Below are positions 1 to 8,779 of a DNA stretch of 64,000 nt, in pieces. The stretch lies in assembly GCF_900155865.1 (NCBI RefSeq), contig NZ_LT707006.1, positions 2,458,577 to 2,522,576 of the forward strand, read 5' to 3'. The number at the start of each line of letters is the position of its first letter. Position 1 is the stretch's first letter. The translations under genes and the position numbers were made by a program. Origin of the DNA: Bacteroides bouchesdurhonensis (GTDB taxonomy: Bacteria; Bacteroidota; Bacteroidia; Bacteroidales; Bacteroidaceae). The notes below the pieces were generated by a model. It searched no databases and was not told the DNA's origin. It worked only from the letters and a program-made list of their open reading frames with translations.

Positions 1-1711
1 CCTTATTGGTCTGCGTCCTATTAATAATGTGGTAGATATTACTAATTATATTGTTCATGCTTTTGGCCAACCATTACACTGTTTTGACGCAGGAAAGATT
101 AAAGGTAATGAAGTCATTGTAAAGACAATGCCTGAAGGTACTTCATTCGTAACATTGGACGGAGTAGAACGTAAGCTGAACGAATGTGATTTGATGATCT
201 GTAATAAGGAAGAAGCCATGTGCATAGCCGGTGTTTTCGGTGGGCTTGATTCTGGTTCTACAGAAACAACTACTGACGTATTTATTGAAAGTGCTTATTT
301 TCATCCAACATGGGTGCGCAAAACAGCTCGTCGTCATGGATTAAATACAGATGCGTCTTTCCGTTTTGAACGTGGCATTGATCCGAATAGTCTTATCTAC
401 TGTTTGAAGTTAGCTGCTTTGATGGTAAAAGAGTTAGCCGGTGGTACAATTTCTTCTGAAATTAAAGATGTATGTGCTGCTCCTGCTCAGGACTTTGTAG
501 TAGAACTTGCTTATGAAAAAGTACATACATTGGTTGGTAAAGTGATTCCGGTAGAGACAATTAAAAGTATTGTGACTAGCTTGGAAATGAAAATAATCAA
601 TGAAACAGCTGAAGGACTAACTTTGGCTGTGCCTCCTTATCGTGTGGATGTACAACGTGATTGCGACGTGATAGAAGACATTCTTCGTATTTACGGATAT
701 AATAATGTAGAGATTCCAACTACATTGAAGTCTAGCCTTACCACAAAAGGAGAGCATGATAAGTCAAATAAATTGCAGAACCTGATTGCTGAACAGTTAG
801 TTGGATGCGGATTTAATGAAATATTGAATAATTCGCTGACTCGTGCTGCCTATTATGATGGACTGGAAACTTATCCTTCCAATCATCTGGTCATGTTGAT
901 GAACCCGTTGAGTGCAGATCTGAATGGTATGCGTCAAACATTATTATTTGGTGGATTGGAAAGTATTGCTCATAATGCTAATCGTAAGAATGCTGATTTG
1001 AAATTCTTTGAATTTGGTAATTGTTATCATTTCGATGCGGACAAGAGGAATCCGGAAAAAGTATTAGCTGCGTATTCAGAAGATTATCATTTGGGATTAT
1101 GGGTTACAGGAAAGAAGATTTCAAATTCATGGGTACATCCAGATGAAAATTCATCTGTATTTGAGTTGAAAGCTTATGTTGAAAATATACTGAAACGTTT
1201 GGGATTAGATTTACACAATTTGGTAGTCGGTAATTTGACAGACGATATTTATGCTACTGCACTTTCTGTAAATACCAAAGGGGGAAAACGTCTTGCTTCT
1301 TTCGGTATCATTACTAAGAAATTGTTGAAAGTATTTGATGTTGATAATGAAGTGTATTATGCTGATCTGAATTGGAGTGAATTATTGAAGGCGATCCGTT
1401 CGGTGAAAGTCAGCTATAAAGAGATCTCTAAATTCCCAGCTGTGAAACGTGATCTGGCATTGTTAATTGACAAGAACATACAGTTTGTTGAAATCGAAAA
1501 GATTGCTTATGAGACAGAGAAGAAGCTGTTGAAAGAAGTAGAACTCTTTGACGTATATGAAGGTAAGAATCTGGAAGCTGGAAAGAAATCGTATGCAGTC
1601 AGCTTCTTACTTCAAGATGAAAGCCAGACTTTGAACGACAAGATGATCGATAAGATTATGTCGAAACTGGTGAAAAATCTGGAAGATAAACTGAATGCAA
1701 AATTAAGATAA
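1..1711 (+). CDS. pheT: Phenylalanine--tRNA ligase beta subunit (C-terminal part)
   Basis: Charges tRNA-Phe with phenylalanine as the beta chain of the cytoplasmic alpha2beta2 synthetase. The reading frame is open from base 2, so the true start lies left of the window; about 570 residues of a protein that is usually near 800 are present. The visible part begins in the B1/B3 region with the INNVVDITNY signature, continues through B3/B4 (editing domain), then B5 (CDVIEDILRIYGYNNVE) and ends with the FDX-ACB anticodon-binding domain (FPAVKRDLALLID). The stop is TAA at 1709-1711. The yebC gene follows 35 bases later on the same strand. The frame is intact and the codon use looks like the surrounding chromosome. 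Confidence 0.97.
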   Translation, partial: LIGLRPINNVVDITNYIVHAFGQPLHCFDAGKIKGNEVIVKTMPEGTSFVTLDGVERKLNECDLMICNKEEAMCIAGVFGGLDSGSTETTTDVFIESAYFHPTWVRKTARRHGLNTDASFRFERGIDPNSLIYCLKLAALMVKELAGGTISSEIKDVCAAPAQDFVVELAYEKVHTLVGKVIPVETIKSIVTSLEMKIINETAEGLTLAVPPYRVDVQRDCDVIEDILRIYGYNNVEIPTTLKSSLTTKGEHDKSNKLQNLIAEQLVGCGFNEILNNSLTRAAYYDGLETYPSNHLVMLMNPLSADLNGMRQTLLFGGLESIAHNANRKNADLKFFEFGNCYHFDADKRNPEKVLAAYSEDYHLGLWVTGKKISNSWVHPDENSSVFELKAYVENILKRLGLDLHNLVVGNLTDDIYATALSVNTKGGKRLASFGIITKKLLKVFDVDNEVYYADLNWSELLKAIRSVKVSYKEISKFPAVKRDLALLIDKNIQFVEIEKIAYETEKKLLKEVELFDVYEGKNLEAGKKSYAVSFLLQDESQTLNDKMIDKIMSKLVKNLEDKLNAKLR

Positions 1712-1746
1712 TACTAAAATAAATCATATAATAAAAATATAAACCA

Positions 1747-2484
1747 ATGGGAAGAGCATTTGAATATAGAAAAGCCGCTAAGCTGAAAAGATGGGGCCAT
1801 ATGGCTCGTACATTTACAAAAATAGGTAAACAGATTGCTATTGCTGTAAAAGCTGGTGGTCCGGAACCGGAAAACAATCCTACTCTGCGTGCAATTATCG
1901 CGAATGCAAAACGTGAGAATATGCCGAAAGATAATATCGATCGTGCTATTAAGAACGCAATGGGTAAAGATCAGAGTGACTACAAGGGTATGACTTATGA
2001 AGGATATGGTCCTCATGGAGTTGCCGTATTTGTGGATACATTGACCGATAATGCTACACGTACGGTAGCTGATGTTCGTTCTGTTTTCAATAAGTTTGGC
2101 GGTAATTTAGGTACGATGGGATCTTTGGCATTTTTGTTCGATCATAAATGTATGTTTACTTTCAAAAAGAAGGATGGATTGGACATGGAAGAGCTAATTC
2201 TTGATCTGATTGATTATGATGTGGAAGATGAGTACGAAGAAGATGAAGAAGAAGGAACAATTACTATTTACGGAGATCCTAAAAGCTATGCTGCTATTCA
2301 GAAACACCTGGAGGAAAGTGGTTTCGAAGATGTCGGTGGAGATTTTACTTATATTCCGAATGACTTGAAGGACGTAACTCCCGAACAACGAGAGACTTTG
2401 GATAAAATGGTGGAACGTCTGGAAGAATTTGATGACGTACAAACTGTTTATACTAATATGCGTCCGGAAGAAGGAGAAGAATAA
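1747..2484 (+). CDS. YebC/PmpR family DNA-binding regulatory protein
   Basis: Member of the YebC/TACO1 family, which includes transcriptional regulators and a translation factor that relieves ribosome stalling. The N-terminus MGRAFEYRKAAKLKRWGHMA is the family variant of the usual MAGHSKW start. It is followed by the conserved block PENNPTLRAIIANAKRENMP and the repeated-fold core. An acidic segment (DVEDEYEEDEEEG, about residues 158-170) lies in the second domain. The length of 245 residues is normal. It follows pheT by 35 bases and precedes the small TSCPD gene by 7 bases, so the three are probably co-transcribed. The family is certain; the exact role in this organism is not. Confidence 0.93.
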   Translation: MGRAFEYRKAAKLKRWGHMARTFTKIGKQIAIAVKAGGPEPENNPTLRAIIANAKRENMPKDNIDRAIKNAMGKDQSDYKGMTYEGYGPHGVAVFVDTLTDNATRTVADVRSVFNKFGGNLGTMGSLAFLFDHKCMFTFKKKDGLDMEELILDLIDYDVEDEYEEDEEEGTITIYGDPKSYAAIQKHLEESGFEDVGGDFTYIPNDLKDVTPEQRETLDKMVERLEEFDDVQTVYTNMRPEEGEE

Positions 2485-2491
2485 ACAGGTT

Positions 2492-2737
2492 ATGGAATAT
2501 GTATATAAAACAAAAGGTACTTGCAGCACAAGCATCGAACTGAATGTAGAAGATGGTATTGTGAAAGAGGTAACCTTTTGGGGTGGATGTAACGGCAATC
2601 TTCAGGGAATTTCCCGACTGATAAGAGGTATGAAAGTTGAGGAGGTTATTCAGAAACTGGAGGGGGTACGTTGTGGCAGTAAAACAACTTCGTGTCCCGA
2701 TCAATTGTGTCATGCATTGCATGAGATGGGATATTGA
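2492..2737 (+). CDS. TSCPD domain protein (TIGR03905 family)
   Basis: Small protein of 81 residues carrying the C-terminal TSCPDQL motif that names the TSCPD domain, plus three further conserved cysteines (GTCSTS, GGCNGN, VRCGS). The same domain occurs at the C-terminus of some ribonucleotide reductases; stand-alone copies have no established function. I chose ATG 2492 because it lies 7 bases after the yebC stop and begins exactly at the conserved MEYVYKTKGTCST start; an in-frame extension upstream would only re-read the end of yebC. The cysteine arrangement suggests metal or redox chemistry, but that is inference. Confidence 0.85.
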   Translation: MEYVYKTKGTCSTSIELNVEDGIVKEVTFWGGCNGNLQGISRLIRGMKVEEVIQKLEGVRCGSKTTSCPDQLCHALHEMGY

Positions 2738-2771
2738 TTGACTGTTTGTCCCCTGTTTAAGAATATTTTAG

Positions 2772-2844
2772 GTACGGATTACACAGAATTCTACGGTCTT
2801 AGTTAATATAAGAACCGTGTCCTTTGTGTAATCCGTACTTTTTT
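2772..2844 (+). terminator. Strong hairpin terminator after the yebC/TSCPD genes
   Basis: The 14-base arms gtacggattacaca (2772-2785) and tgtgtaatccgtac (2825-2838) are perfect inverse complements, with an inner partial pairing (acggt/accgt), and are followed directly by six T residues. This fits a rho-independent terminator ending the pheT-yebC-TSCPD unit. Confidence 0.8.
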
Positions 2845-2911
2845 GTTTGTTGTCCATTGCTTATTTGTAGGTATTTTGAACCAAAAGTGATTCTTACTCG
2901 TTATTTATAAG

Positions 2912-2919
2912 TACATTTG
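2912..2919 (+). promoter_or_regulatory. Promoter -7 element for the Nramp gene
   Basis: tacatttg matches the Bacteroidetes -7 consensus TAnnTTTG. It lies 25 bases before ATG 2944, leaving a short leader. A clear -33 TTTG at the right spacing was not found. Confidence 0.55.
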
Positions 2920-2943
2920 TATTCAATAAACTATTATGCAATA

Positions 2944-4197
2944 ATGAAAGATATTTTTCGAGACTTAAAACGCAAAGACCATAAACGATATTTGGGTGGA
3001 TTGGATCTTTTTAAATATATCGGTCCCGGACTTTTGGTCACTGTAGGATTTATTGATCCGGGTAATTGGGCTTCTAACTTTGCCGCAGGTTCTGAATTTG
3101 GTTATTCGTTGCTTTGGGTGGTAACTTTATCTACTATCATGTTGATTATTCTTCAGCATAATGTAGCTCACTTGGGTATTGTTACCGGACTTTGTCTTTC
3201 GGAAGCAGCAACTAAATATACCCCTAAATGGGTATCTCGTCCGATACTTGGTACTGCGGTACTAGCATCTATATCTACCTCATTGGCTGAGATTTTGGGA
3301 GGGGCTATCGCTCTTGAAATGCTCTTTGATATTCCAATTATTTGGGGAGCGATATTAACCACTCTGTTTGTTTCTATTATGCTCTTTACAAACTCTTATA
3401 AAAAGATCGAACGTTCGATTATAGCATTTGTTTCTGTGATCGGACTATCGTTTATTTATGAACTGTTTTTAGTAAAGATAGACTGGCCGATGGCAATGGA
3501 GGGTTGGGTAACTCCGTCTTTTCCAAAAGGAAGTATGTTGATTATCATGAGTGTGTTGGGAGCTGTGGTCATGCCTCATAATCTTTTCTTGCATTCGGAA
3601 GTAATACAAAGTCATGAATATAATAAGCAGGATGATTCTTCTATTAAAAAGGTACTGAAATATGAACTATTCGACACACTCTTTTCGATGATAGTGGGCT
3701 GGGCCATTAATAGTGCTATGATTTTATTAGCGGCTGCAACTTTCTTTAAAAGTGGCATTCAGGTGGAAGAATTGCAACAGGCTAAATCTTTACTTGAACC
3801 ATTATTAGGTAGTAATGCCGCGGTTGTGTTTGCATTAGCTCTTTTGATGGCAGGTATCTCGTCCACTATAACAAGTGGAATGGCGGCAGGATCTATTTTT
3901 GCCGGTATTTTTGGTGAATCTTATCATATCAAAGACAGTCACTCACAAGTGGGAGTTCTTTTATCTTTGGGGATTGCTTTGCTGTTGATTTTCTTTATTG
4001 GAGACCCCTTCAAAGGATTGATCATTTCGCAAATGGTGCTTAGTATACAATTACCTTTTACCGTATTTTTACAGGTTGGATTGACATCTTCCCGAAAAGT
4101 AATGGGAAATTATGTGAATAGTCGTTGGAGTACTTTTGTGCTTTATACTATTGCGGTAATTGTAACGATATTGAATATCATGCTATTATTTTCATAA
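2944..4197 (+). CDS. Nramp family divalent metal transporter (MntH-like)
   Basis: Proton-coupled importer of Mn(II) and/or Fe(II) in the inner membrane. The first transmembrane helix carries the hallmark DPGN motif (GFIDPGNWASN), and helix 6 carries MPHNLFLHS, a close form of the metal-binding MPHNLYLHS signature. About eleven hydrophobic segments are visible in 417 residues, a normal length. ATG 2944 was chosen because an earlier in-frame TTG overlaps the -7 promoter element at 2912-2919. The gene stands alone on its transcript with a strong terminator upstream; the exodeoxyribonuclease gene follows 18 bases after it. Substrate preference cannot be read from the sequence, and no manganese riboswitch was seen in the short leader. 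Confidence 0.92.
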   Translation: MKDIFRDLKRKDHKRYLGGLDLFKYIGPGLLVTVGFIDPGNWASNFAAGSEFGYSLLWVVTLSTIMLIILQHNVAHLGIVTGLCLSEAATKYTPKWVSRPILGTAVLASISTSLAEILGGAIALEMLFDIPIIWGAILTTLFVSIMLFTNSYKKIERSIIAFVSVIGLSFIYELFLVKIDWPMAMEGWVTPSFPKGSMLIIMSVLGAVVMPHNLFLHSEVIQSHEYNKQDDSSIKKVLKYELFDTLFSMIVGWAINSAMILLAAATFFKSGIQVEELQQAKSLLEPLLGSNAAVVFALALLMAGISSTITSGMAAGSIFAGIFGESYHIKDSHSQVGVLLSLGIALLLIFFIGDPFKGLIISQMVLSIQLPFTVFLQVGLTSSRKVMGNYVNSRWSTFVLYTIAVIVTILNIMLLFS

Positions 4198-4215
4198 AAC
4201 GGACATAAATAAAAG

Positions 4216-4983
4216 ATGATGAAGATTATTACGTATAATGTGAACGGGCTTCGTGCTGCTGTTTCCAAAGGTTTACCGGAATGGTTGGCAGAAGAGAAGC
4301 CAGATGTTATTTGTCTACAAGAGACAAAATTACAGCCGGACCAGTATCCGAATGAGGTTTTTGAAGCGTTAGGATATAAATCTTATTTGTATTCCGCACA
4401 GAAAAAAGGATATAGTGGTGTAGCTATTCTTACAAAGCAGGAGCCGGATCATGTTGAATATGGTATGGGAATCGAGGCTTATGATAACGAGGGACGTTTT
4501 ATCCGTGCGGATTTTGGAGATTTGTCAGTAGTTAGTGTTTATCATCCTTCAGGAACAAGTGGGGACGAACGGCAAGCTTTCAAAATGGCTTGGCTGGAAG
4601 ACTTTCAAAAGTATGTATTGGAATTACAGAAATCCCGCCCCAACTTGATTCTTTGCGGTGATTATAATATTTGTCACGAACCAATTGATATTCATGATCC
4701 AATTCGAAATGCAACTAATAGCGGTTTCCTCCCTGAGGAACGGGAGTGGATGACACGTTTTCTTTCAACAGGTTTTATAGACTCTTTCCGTTTACTTTAT
4801 CCTGAAAAACAGGAGTATACTTGGTGGAGTTACCGCTTTAATTCACGTGCCAAGAATAAAGGTTGGAGAATTGACTATTGCATGGTTAGTGAGCCGGTAG
4901 GTGCGATGTTGAAAAGTGCGTGTATTTTGAATGGAGCAGTACATTCTGACCATTGCCCGATGACGCTTGAAATAGAACGCTGA
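4216..4983 (+). CDS. xth: Exodeoxyribonuclease III / AP endonuclease
   Basis: Mg-dependent DNA repair enzyme of the exonuclease-endonuclease-phosphatase fold that cleaves at abasic sites and trims 3' ends. Recognisable active-site motifs in order: YNVNGLRA at the N-terminus, LQETKLQ, the SVYHPSG segment, GDYNICHEPID, and the C-terminal WRIDYCMVS and HSDHCPM motifs. The length of 255 residues is typical. The start is ATGATG, so either codon may be used. It begins 18 bases after the metal-transporter gene and may share its transcript. No anomalies were seen. Confidence 0.93.
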   Translation: MMKIITYNVNGLRAAVSKGLPEWLAEEKPDVICLQETKLQPDQYPNEVFEALGYKSYLYSAQKKGYSGVAILTKQEPDHVEYGMGIEAYDNEGRFIRADFGDLSVVSVYHPSGTSGDERQAFKMAWLEDFQKYVLELQKSRPNLILCGDYNICHEPIDIHDPIRNATNSGFLPEEREWMTRFLSTGFIDSFRLLYPEKQEYTWWSYRFNSRAKNKGWRIDYCMVSEPVGAMLKSACILNGAVHSDHCPMTLEIER

Positions 4984-4990
4984 ATAGAAA

Positions 4991-5143
4991 TTATAAGTTA
5001 GTAATACTTAATTTGCGGGTGTCTCCTCCATTGCGAAATTCGCAGAGGTAGACACCTTGCCATATTCCCAAGTTTAGCCGATGATTTTTGATAGGTATAG
5101 TGACTTTCGCACTACATAAGGAACTCCCATAATCTTATACTCC
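4991..5143 (-). pseudogene. Remnant of a YjbQ/UPF0047 family gene (C-terminal end only)
   Basis: On the minus strand, bases 5143 down to 4991 encode a run of about 50 residues that includes SAKVTIPIKNHRLNLG and IWQGVYLCEFRNGGDTRKL before a TAA stop. This is the conserved C-terminal end of the YjbQ/UPF0047 family (typical LGTWQGIYLCEFR block). Upstream, the frame meets a stop at once and the rest of the roughly 135-residue protein is missing, replaced by the palindromic repeats and the decayed insertion sequence. I read it as a truncated pseudogene. Confidence 0.75.
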
Positions 5144-5171
5144 TTTCTTTTTTTGTTAGTATTCCAATCTT

Positions 5172-5260
5172 GTTCGACACCCGGGTGTCGAACATACCAA
5201 GACCCGGGTGTTGAACATGACGACACCCGGGTGTCGTACAGTACGAGACCCGGGTGTCAT
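5172..5260. repeat. Four CCCGGG-centred palindromes at an exact 23-bp period
   Basis: Four copies of a gacacccgggtgtc-like dyad lie with their cccggg cores at 5180, 5203, 5226 and 5249, exactly 23 bases apart. The first copy is a perfect 22-base palindrome (gttcgacacccgggtgtcgaac, 5172-5193); the others vary in the flanks. There is no coding potential here. The array lies between the YjbQ remnant and the decayed IS. Confidence 0.85.
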
Positions 5261-5306
5261 ACAAGTTTCCAGTACTACAAAGATAAAACTTTATTGTAGA
5301 ATAACA

Positions 5307-5856
5307 AAGAGCCTGTTTAAAAATGTTTGAAATAAAAAGTTAAGAAATTTTCCGCCTCTGTTTAATAAATACTTTATTTGAAGTGACCAAACTTATAATA
5401 AAGATGTATCAGACAGACTTGACGGAAACCGAGTGGCAATATTTAACAATAGTGTTGTTTCTTGAAAAGTTACGCGGTCATGTACGGGTAGAACGGAATC
5501 AAAACATGGAACCTGGTGTTGGTATAATAGATAGTCAAAGTGTTAAATGAGGCAACAATCAATCTCTGAATGGAGTTGACGGCAATAAAAAAGTGAAAGG
5601 TATCAAAACGGCATATTGTTGTTGACAAGAATGGCTTTCTTATTCTTAATAGCCAATATGCTTTTCTGTTAATGAGAGTATTAAGAACAAGGATTCAGAC
5701 CGATTCACAAAAGATGGATTGTAGAAAGGACATTCTCGTGGATAGACAATGACAGGAGGCTCTGCAGGAACTATGAACTCACATTCGATTCTGCAGAGGA
5801 AATGGTGAAAATATCAGCTATAAAATTATTATTGAAGAAAATTTAAACAGGCTCTT
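5307..5856 (+). mobile_element. Decayed IS5-type insertion sequence with intact terminal repeats
   Basis: A 15-base perfect inverted repeat, aagagcctgtttaaa at 5307-5321 and its complement at 5842-5856, bounds about 550 bases holding transposase fragments in shifting frames. From ATG 5404 it reads MYQTDLTETEWQYL, then IIDSQSVK, KKVKGIKTAY, and finally RWIVERTFSWIDNDRRLCRNYE followed by SAIKLLLKK. These match the N-terminal, central DDE and C-terminal blocks of IS5/IS427-group transposases. Stops, frameshifts and a large internal loss make it inactive. No clear target-site duplication was visible. Confidence 0.85.
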
Positions 5857-5884
5857 ATAAAACTGCTACAAAGATACTTTTTTA

Positions 5885-5892
5885 TACCTTTG
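5885..5892 (+). promoter_or_regulatory. Promoter -7 element for the C_GCAxxG_C_C gene
   Basis: tacctttg matches TAnnTTTG and lies 23 bases before ATG 5915, just outside the right end of the decayed IS element. Confidence 0.6.
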
Positions 5893-5914
5893 CATAAAAA
5901 TAAAAAAAATAGAA

Positions 5915-6373
5915 ATGGAAGATAGAATACAAAAGGCTGTGGAGCTTTTTAAAAGTGGGTATAATTGTTCGCAATCTGTGGTAGCTGCTTTTGCTGATAT
6001 GTATGGTTTTACTCAGGAACAAGCGTTACGTATGGCTGCTTCTTTTGGTGGAGGGATCGGAAGAATGAGGGAAACCTGTGGAGCTGCTTGCGGGCTATTT
6101 TTGGTGGCTGGATTGGAAACAGGTGCTACGGAAGCAACAGATCGTGAAGGAAAAGCGGCAAATTATGCTGTAGTACAGGAGTTAGCAGCTGAATTTAAGA
6201 AACGTAATGGTTCATTAATTTGTGGAGAGTTGTTAGGATTGAAAAAGAAAGAACCTATTGTATCTACTCCTGAAGAACGTACTACTCAATACTACACCAA
6301 ACGTCCATGCGCAAAAATGGTAGAAGAAGCTGCCAGAATTTGGGTAGAGTACCTTGAAAAACACCCAAAATAA
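5915..6373 (+). CDS. C_GCAxxG_C_C family (putative redox) protein
   Basis: The 152-residue protein has the cysteine pattern that names the family: YNCSQSV near residue 19, the ETCGAACG core near residues 56-62, a further cysteine in LICGELLG, and a C-terminal RPCAKMVEEAA. The family is known only as a probable redox-active or metal-binding protein and often occurs alone, as here. A glycine-rich FGGGIGRMR segment precedes the core cysteines. It has its own promoter and no operon partner. The function is not established. Confidence 0.85.
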   Translation: MEDRIQKAVELFKSGYNCSQSVVAAFADMYGFTQEQALRMAASFGGGIGRMRETCGAACGLFLVAGLETGATEATDREGKAANYAVVQELAAEFKKRNGSLICGELLGLKKKEPIVSTPEERTTQYYTKRPCAKMVEEAARIWVEYLEKHPK

Positions 6374-6447
6374 GGATAGAAAAGCTTTTTTTATTACAAA
6401 AATAATAAAAAAACAGTAGATAAAGTGTTATATAACATAAAAATAAC

Positions 6448-6455
6448 TACCTTTG
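6448..6455 (+). promoter_or_regulatory. Promoter -7 element for the small winged-helix gene
   Basis: tacctttg matches TAnnTTTG, 75 bases before ATG 6530. The intervening 5' leader is AT-rich. Confidence 0.6.
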
Positions 6456-6529
6456 CAGCCAATATAAAATCTGATAGTTCTTTGGAACTGTTGATTTAAT
6501 AGCATGTATAACTAAAATTTTCAAAGCAA

Positions 6530-6730
6530 ATGTTGAAAGAAAAAGCAGGTGAAATTGCAGGTAATATCTGGAATGCACTGAATGGAACTGAAGGAATGAC
6601 TGCCAAACAGTTGAAAAAGGCAACGAAATTGGTTGATAAAGACTTGTTCCTTGGCCTAGGCTGGTTATTAAGAGAAGACAAACTTTCTGTAGAGGAAGTT
6701 GAAGGTGAACTTTTCATCAAATTGATCTAA
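6530..6730 (+). CDS. Winged helix-turn-helix domain protein (DUF2582-like)
   Basis: A 66-residue protein matching the small winged-helix family common in Bacteroidetes (GNIWNALNGTEGMTAKQLKK then FLGLGWLLREDKLSVEEVEG). The pattern is helix, HTH, then a beta wing ending in ELFIKLI. Its size means it is a single domain with no visible effector part; DNA binding is implied by the fold, but targets are unknown. It has its own promoter upstream and a clear hairpin terminator downstream, so it is monocistronic and well expressed. Confidence 0.85.
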   Translation: MLKEKAGEIAGNIWNALNGTEGMTAKQLKKATKLVDKDLFLGLGWLLREDKLSVEEVEGELFIKLI

Positions 6731-6752
6731 GCGAGTATCTCACTTATGCAAT

Positions 6753-6800
6753 AAAAAATGCGTTGGTACATTATTATAATGTTATCAACGCATTTTTTTT
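6753..6800 (+). terminator. Hairpin terminator after the winged-helix gene
   Basis: aaatgcgttg (6756-6765) pairs with caacgcattt (6786-6795) around an AT-rich loop and is followed by a run of T residues. Confidence 0.8.
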
Positions 6801-6816
6801 TATTCTACCATTTACG

Positions 6817-6824
6817 TATCTTTG
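6817..6824 (+). promoter_or_regulatory. Promoter -7 element for lepA
   Basis: tatctttg matches TAnnTTTG, 35 bases before the lepA ATG. Confidence 0.6.
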
Positions 6825-6858
6825 CACACCGAAAAAATAAAATAAATTAGAATTCCGT

Positions 6859-8640
6859 ATGAAGAAAATACGAAACTTTTGCATTATTGCTCATATAGAC
6901 CATGGTAAATCGACATTAGCAGACCGCTTGCTGGAATTTACCAATACAATTCAGGTAACAACCGGGCAGATGCTTGATGATATGGACTTGGAGAAAGAAA
7001 GAGGTATTACGATTAAGAGCCATGCTATTCAAATGGAATATACCTATAAAGGTGAAAAGTATATCCTTAATCTGATTGACACTCCGGGACATGTGGACTT
7101 TTCGTATGAAGTATCTCGTTCCATCGCAGCTTGTGAAGGTGCGTTACTGATTGTAGATGCTTCGCAAGGTGTACAGGCACAGACTATCTCTAACCTGTAT
7201 ATGGCTATAGAACATGATCTTGAAATTATTCCTATTATTAATAAATGCGATATGGCAAGTGCCATGCCCGAAGAAGTGGAAGACGAAATAGTCGAACTGC
7301 TGGGATGTAAGCGGGAAGAGATTATCCGTGCATCTGGAAAGACGGGGATGGGGGTTGAAGAAATCCTGACGGCCGTAATCGAACGTATTCCTCATCCTGA
7401 AGGAGATGAAGAGGCTCCGTTGCAAGCATTGATTTTTGACTCTGTATTTAATTCTTTCCGTGGGATTATTGCCTATTTCAAAATTGAGAACGGAGTAATC
7501 CGTGCGGGGGACAAAGTGAAGTTTTTCAATACTGGTAAGGAGTATGTGGCAGATGAAGTAGGAGTACTGAAGATGGAGATGGTTCCACGTAAAGAGCTTC
7601 GTACAGGCGATGTAGGGTATATCATTTCCGGAATCAAGACTTCGAAGGAAGTAAAAGTAGGAGATACTATTACACATGTAGCTCGTCCTTGCAGTAAAGC
7701 TATTGCAGGCTTTGAAGAAGTGAAGCCTATGGTATTTGCCGGGGTATATCCGATTGAAGCCGAAGAGTTCGAAGACTTGCGTGCTTCGTTAGAGAAATTA
7801 CAATTGAATGACGCTTCTTTAACTTTCCAGCCGGAATCGTCATTGGCGTTAGGTTTTGGTTTCCGTTGCGGTTTCTTGGGATTACTACATATGGAAATTG
7901 TGCAGGAACGTCTCGATCGTGAGTTCAATATGAATGTGATCACGACGGTTCCGAACGTTTCTTATATGATCTATGATAAACAGGGAGAAGTGAAGGAAGT
8001 GCACAATCCCGGAGGTATGCCCGATCCGACTTTAATTGATCATATTGAAGAACCATATATCAAAGCTTCTATTATAACGACTACCGATTATATCGGTCCT
8101 ATTATGACGCTTTGTTTGGGTAAGCGTGGTGAGTTGATCAAACAAGAATATATTTCGGGCAATCGGGTAGAGATATTTTATAATATGCCTTTGGGAGAAA
8201 TCGTTATTGATTTCTATGATCGACTGAAGAGCATTTCAAAAGGATATGCTTCATTTGATTATCATCCGGATGGTTTCCGTCCTTCAAAACTTGTAAAATT
8301 GGATATCATGTTGAATGGTGAGCCAGTGGATGCGCTTTCTACATTGATCCATTTTGATAATGCGTATGATATGGGTCGCCGGATGTGTGAGAAGTTGAAA
8401 GAGTTGATTCCTCGTCAGCAGTTTGATATAGCTATTCAAGCGGCTATTGGTGCTAAGATTATAGCACGTGAGACGATAAAAGCAGTTCGTAAGGATGTAA
8501 CGGCGAAATGTTATGGTGGTGACGTAAGCCGTAAGCGAAAGTTGCTTGAAAAGCAGAAAAAAGGAAAGAAACGAATGAAGCAAATCGGTAACGTGGAGGT
8601 GCCTCAAAAAGCTTTCCTCGCTGTACTGAAGCTGGATTAA
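6859..8640 (+). CDS. lepA: Elongation factor 4 (LepA)
   Basis: Ribosome-associated GTPase of the translational GTPase family, thought to act on stalled or misassembled ribosomes. Motifs in order: G1 AHIDHGKS (residues about 10-17), G2 region [10 protein letters not shown]3 DTPGHVDF, G4 NKCD, then domain II, EF-G-like domains III and V ([19 protein letters not shown]) and the LepA-specific C-terminal domain ending with [20 protein letters not shown] and GKKRMKQIG. The length of 593 residues is normal. It has its own promoter upstream and a hairpin terminator downstream. Confidence 0.97.
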   Translation: MKKIRNFCIIAHIDHGKSTLADRLLEFTNTIQVTTGQMLDDMDLEKERGITIKSHAIQMEYTYKGEKYILNLIDTPGHVDFSYEVSRSIAACEGALLIVDASQGVQAQTISNLYMAIEHDLEIIPIINKCDMASAMPEEVEDEIVELLGCKREEIIRASGKTGMGVEEILTAVIERIPHPEGDEEAPLQALIFDSVFNSFRGIIAYFKIENGVIRAGDKVKFFNTGKEYVADEVGVLKMEMVPRKELRTGDVGYIISGIKTSKEVKVGDTITHVARPCSKAIAGFEEVKPMVFAGVYPIEAEEFEDLRASLEKLQLNDASLTFQPESSLALGFGFRCGFLGLLHMEIVQERLDREFNMNVITTVPNVSYMIYDKQGEVKEVHNPGGMPDPTLIDHIEEPYIKASIITTTDYIGPIMTLCLGKRGELIKQEYISGNRVEIFYNMPLGEIVIDFYDRLKSISKGYASFDYHPDGFRPSKLVKLDIMLNGEPVDALSTLIHFDNAYDMGRRMCEKLKELIPRQQFDIAIQAAIGAKIIARETIKAVRKDVTAKCYGGDVSRKRKLLEKQKKGKKRMKQIGNVEVPQKAFLAVLKLD

Positions 8641-8647
8641 GATACTG

Positions 8648-8706
8648 CCGCAAGATGATTTTTCAGAGTCTTTTTCTGAACAAATCGTTTTGCGGTTAGT
8701 TTTTTA
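8648..8706 (+). terminator. Terminator after lepA
   Basis: ccgcaa (8648-8653) pairs with ttgcgg (8690-8695), with further internal pairing (tcag/ctga). It is followed by ttagtttttt. Arms are imperfect but the T-tract is clear. Confidence 0.6.
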
Positions 8707-8713
8707 TATACCA

Positions 8714-8755
8714 GGTGATTGCTCTCTGTCTACAGAGCTTTCCCGGGCAATCACT
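8714..8755 (+). promoter_or_regulatory. Structured leader before the antiporter gene
   Basis: gtgattgc (8715-8722) pairs with gcaatcac (8747-8754), and inside this ctctg (8724-8728) pairs with cagag (8733-8737), giving a two-tier stem 26 bases before the antiporter start. There is no T-tract after it, so it is more like a cis-acting leader than a terminator. I could not match it to a known riboswitch. Confidence 0.4.
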
Positions 8756-8779
8756 AAGATTAAAAATATATTTATAAAT

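Noticed and set aside
5172..5260. CRISPR-like array
   Set aside because: There are only four short palindromic units separated by a few bases; there are no unique spacers of normal length and no cas genes nearby.
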